Shown here in pieces: positions 35,347 to 36,967 of a stretch of DNA of 36,967 nucleotides; within the stretch, counting starts at the first letter, position 1, and each line of letters starts with the position of its first letter. Both the position numbers and the translations under genes were made by a program. The stretch is from positions 1 through 36,967 of the forward strand of contig NZ_RXLZ01000050.1 in assembly GCF_003970865.1 (NCBI RefSeq), in the 5' to 3' direction. A model generated the notes under the pieces. It had not been told where the DNA came from and searched no databases. It worked only from the letters and a program-made list of their open reading frames with translations. This DNA is from Stenotrophomonas maltophilia (GTDB lineage: Bacteria; Pseudomonadota; Gammaproteobacteria; Xanthomonadales; Xanthomonadaceae).

Positions 35347-36645
35347 CTACAGCAGCCCTTCGCGCTTCACTGCCAGGTAGCGTTCCACCAGTGCGCCGGG
35401 CAGGGCATCGGCGGTCACGTCCAGCACCATCACCTTCTCGCTGCGCAGTGCCTCATGCGCCTTCGCACGCTGCTGCAGGTACAGCGCCGCGGCACCAGCC
35501 TGGGTGGCGTCTTCCAGCGTCTGCACTTCGCCCTCCAGCACGCCATCCAGCTCGCGCTCGCGCAGGCTGGCCACGCATACCAGGTGACGCCGCTGCAGCA
35601 GGCGCACCGCCGCCAGCAGGTCTTCGATGTCTTCATCGCGCACGTTGCTGACCAGCATCACCAGCGCACGCCGGCGCTGGCGCAGTGAAACCTCGGTGGC
35701 GGCGGCCAGGTAATCGGTGGCCACCGCGCGCGGCTGCAGGTCGTAGCTGGCCCGCAGCAGGTGCTCGACCGTGCCCATCCCGCGCTGCGGCGCCACCCAA
35801 CGGCGCTCGCCACCGGCAGCGAACAGGCCGGCGGCGTCGCCCTGGCGCAGCGCCAGGTAAGCCACCACCAGCGAGGCGTTCAATGCGTGGTCGAAATGCG
35901 AGAGCCCGCCTTCGCTGGCCAGCATGCGCCGGCCACTGTCGAGCATCAGCAGCAGCTGCTGGTTCTTCTCGTCCTGGTACTCGCGCGAGATCAGCTTGCG
36001 CGCACGCGCGGTGGCCTTCCAGTCGAGCTGGCGCAGGCTGTCGCCGATGCGGTACTCGCGCATCTGGTGGAAGTCGGTGCCTTCGCCACGGCGGCGCTTT
36101 ACGTGCGCACCGACCAGTCGCGAGGCCTGGTCGGCACTGAACAACGCAAACCGGGTAAGCGGCACGAAGTTCGGATAGACCCGCACGTCCAGCGCGGGCG
36201 GCAACGTGCGTTGCTGCCACCACAGGCGCCACGGCGAGCGCATGCGCAGGTGCACGCCTTCGAAGCGGAAGTGCCCACGCTGCAGCGGCTGCAGGTGATA
36301 GTGCAGAGTGGAGGCGGTGCCCGCCTGCAGGCGCACGCGCTGCGGCAGCGATTCCAGCGGCCAGCCGCCGGGCACCAGGTCGAACACCTGCACCGTCATC
36401 GACGCGTCTGCCTGCAGCCGCAGTGCAGCCTCGCGGCGCACGCCCAGTGCCAGTGCTTCGGGCAGTTCGCGCTGCACCTGCGGCGACGGACGCCGCGACT
36501 GCCGCCACAGATCCATCAACGCCGGCACGGCAATCGCCAGTGCCGCCAGCGCCCAGCTCCAGCGCGGCAGCAACCCGCCCAGCACCAGGCCGCCCAGCGC
36601 GGCCCAGGCCAGCAGCAACGCCAGCAGCAGCGGGGCCGGCCTCAT
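35347..36645 (-). CDS. DUF58 domain-containing protein
   Basis: 432-residue inner-membrane-anchored protein: two N-terminal helices (~5-26 and ~30-46), a beta-rich region (~70-165), the DUF58 core GEGTDFHQMREYRIGD (187-202) with DWKATARARKL (208-218), and a von Willebrand A-like domain from ~230 starting LLLMLDSGRRM. Proteins of this type are partners of MoxR AAA+ ATPases and are thought to help assemble or activate other protein complexes. Its ATG overlaps the stop codon of the upstream MoxR gene by four bases, so the pair is translationally coupled. Confidence 0.92.
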   Translation of the reverse strand: MRPAPLLLALLLAWAALGGLVLGGLLPRWSWALAALAIAVPALMDLWRQSRRPSPQVQRELPEALALGVRREAALRLQADASMTVQVFDLVPGGWPLESLPQRVRLQAGTASTLHYHLQPLQRGHFRFEGVHLRMRSPWRLWWQQRTLPPALDVRVYPNFVPLTRFALFSADQASRLVGAHVKRRRGEGTDFHQMREYRIGDSLRQLDWKATARARKLISREYQDEKNQQLLLMLDSGRRMLASEGGLSHFDHALNASLVVAYLALRQGDAAGLFAAGGERRWVAPQRGMGTVEHLLRASYDLQPRAVATDYLAAATEVSLRQRRRALVMLVSNVRDEDIEDLLAAVRLLQRRHLVCVASLRERELDGVLEGEVQTLEDATQAGAAALYLQQRAKAHEALRSEKVMVLDVTADALPGALVERYLAVKREGLL

Positions 36646-36854
36646 CGGCGCGGCGCTTCCACCTTGGCCAGCAGCGCGCCCAGCACATCGTCGGCGTCCT
36701 GGCCTTCGATCTGCAGTTCCGGGGCCAGCGCGATGCGGTGGCGCAGCGCCGGGCGTGCGATGTCGCGCACATCATCCGGAGTGACGAAATCACGACCGGC
36801 CAGCACCGCCTGCGCGCGCGAAGCACGCACCAGCGCGATGCTGCCACCCGGCCC
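36642..36854 (-). CDS. MoxR-family AAA+ ATPase, C-terminal end only
   Basis: About 70 C-terminal residues: GPGGSIALVRASRAQAVL, GRDFVTPDDVRDIARPALRHRI and LAPELQIEGQDADDVL, the lid region of MoxR ATPases. The ATPase core would lie to the right but the sequence there is unreadable homopolymer. The real gene therefore continues past the window or has been lost at a bad contig end. The overlap with the DUF58 gene is the usual MoxR-DUF58 arrangement. Confidence 0.8.
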   Translation of the reverse strand, partial: GPGGSIALVRASRAQAVLAGRDFVTPDDVRDIARPALRHRIALAPELQIEGQDADDVLGALLAKVEAPRR

Positions 36855-36967
36855 CCCCCCCCCCCCGCCCCCCCCCCCCCCCGGGGGGCCCCCCCCCGAC
36901 GTCCCCCATCCCCAACCCCCCCCCCCCCCGGGCCGGCCCCCCCCCCGCCCCCCGCCCCCCCCCCCCG
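36852..36967. other. Low-complexity C/G homopolymer end
   Basis: Runs of C, interrupted by short G runs and a few other bases, replace what should be MoxR coding sequence. This looks like sequencing or assembly failure rather than biology, because the reading frame is intact up to about 36854. Confidence 0.85.

Noticed and set aside
34885..35688. A 267-residue plus-strand open frame across the repeat array
   Set aside because: It is made of translated 118-bp repeat units and then runs antisense to the DUF58 gene; the repeated PTLVGA.. / NQGWH.. peptide pattern is just palindrome sequence read in frame.

Overview
The window is high-GC, densely coded DNA of a Stenotrophomonas-type gammaproteobacterium (Xanthomonadales, probably the S. 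maltophilia complex). Three things support this. The dipeptidyl peptidase IV has the length and catalytic residue numbering I recall for the S. maltophilia enzyme. Intergenic spaces are full of GTAG-headed palindromes of the SMAG type. A RAYT transposase with its own palindromic repeats is present. I saw no rRNA, tRNA, CRISPR array, prophage or classical IS. The last ~115 bases are C/G homopolymer and look like a damaged contig end.

Layout. 1-250: a multi-hairpin intergenic element. 251-2007: a YadGH-type ABC exporter facing a ferredoxin-NADP reductase (2092-2841). 2954-5468: two tandem chitin-type AA10 lytic polysaccharide monooxygenases, each with a C-terminal carbohydrate-binding module. 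5702-7544: a DUF1203 protein and a membrane diguanylate cyclase, divergent. 7613-11063: a translationally coupled operon of a lipoprotein alpha/beta hydrolase and a NatAB-like ABC transporter. 11067-13104: a RAYT transposase bounded by inverted repeats, then an AraC regulator and a divergent 84-residue gene between direct copies of the same repeat. 13110-14942: a TonB-domain lipoprotein and a UPF0114 membrane protein. 15053-20562: a YfcG-type glutathione transferase, dipeptidyl peptidase IV, a Coa1-like protein and a DUF885 zinc-peptidase-like protein. 20783-26299: small lipoprotein and membrane proteins, a bestrophin, hemB, a SHOCT protein, a PD40 propeller protein and aroE. 26467-31913: dinG, DUF418 and ilvD. 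32328-34733: a YgiB-YgiC-like pair followed by a zinc-ribbon protein. 35347-36854: a DUF58 protein and the 3' end of a MoxR ATPase gene.

Housekeeping functions (hemB, aroE, ilvD, dinG, fpr) are interleaved with secreted polymer- and peptide-degrading enzymes (two LPMOs, DPP IV, DUF885, the lipoprotein hydrolase). This fits an environmental saprophyte that feeds on chitin and protein.

The most unusual content is the repeat biology. A complete RAYT gene is flanked by perfect inverted ~26-bp ends. The same sequence recurs as a solo copy and as a perfect palindromic mini-element elsewhere in the window, and it supplies the last codons and stop of the AraC gene. Separately, a 118-bp composite unit of three different GTAG hairpins is tandemly repeated five times between convergent genes. 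It occurs as a single unit at two other loci, with compensatory changes in one stem, and its first GTAG supplies the stop codon of the zinc-ribbon gene. A multi-hairpin element at the left edge shows AGGA in two loops and may be an RsmA/CsrA-binding RNA.
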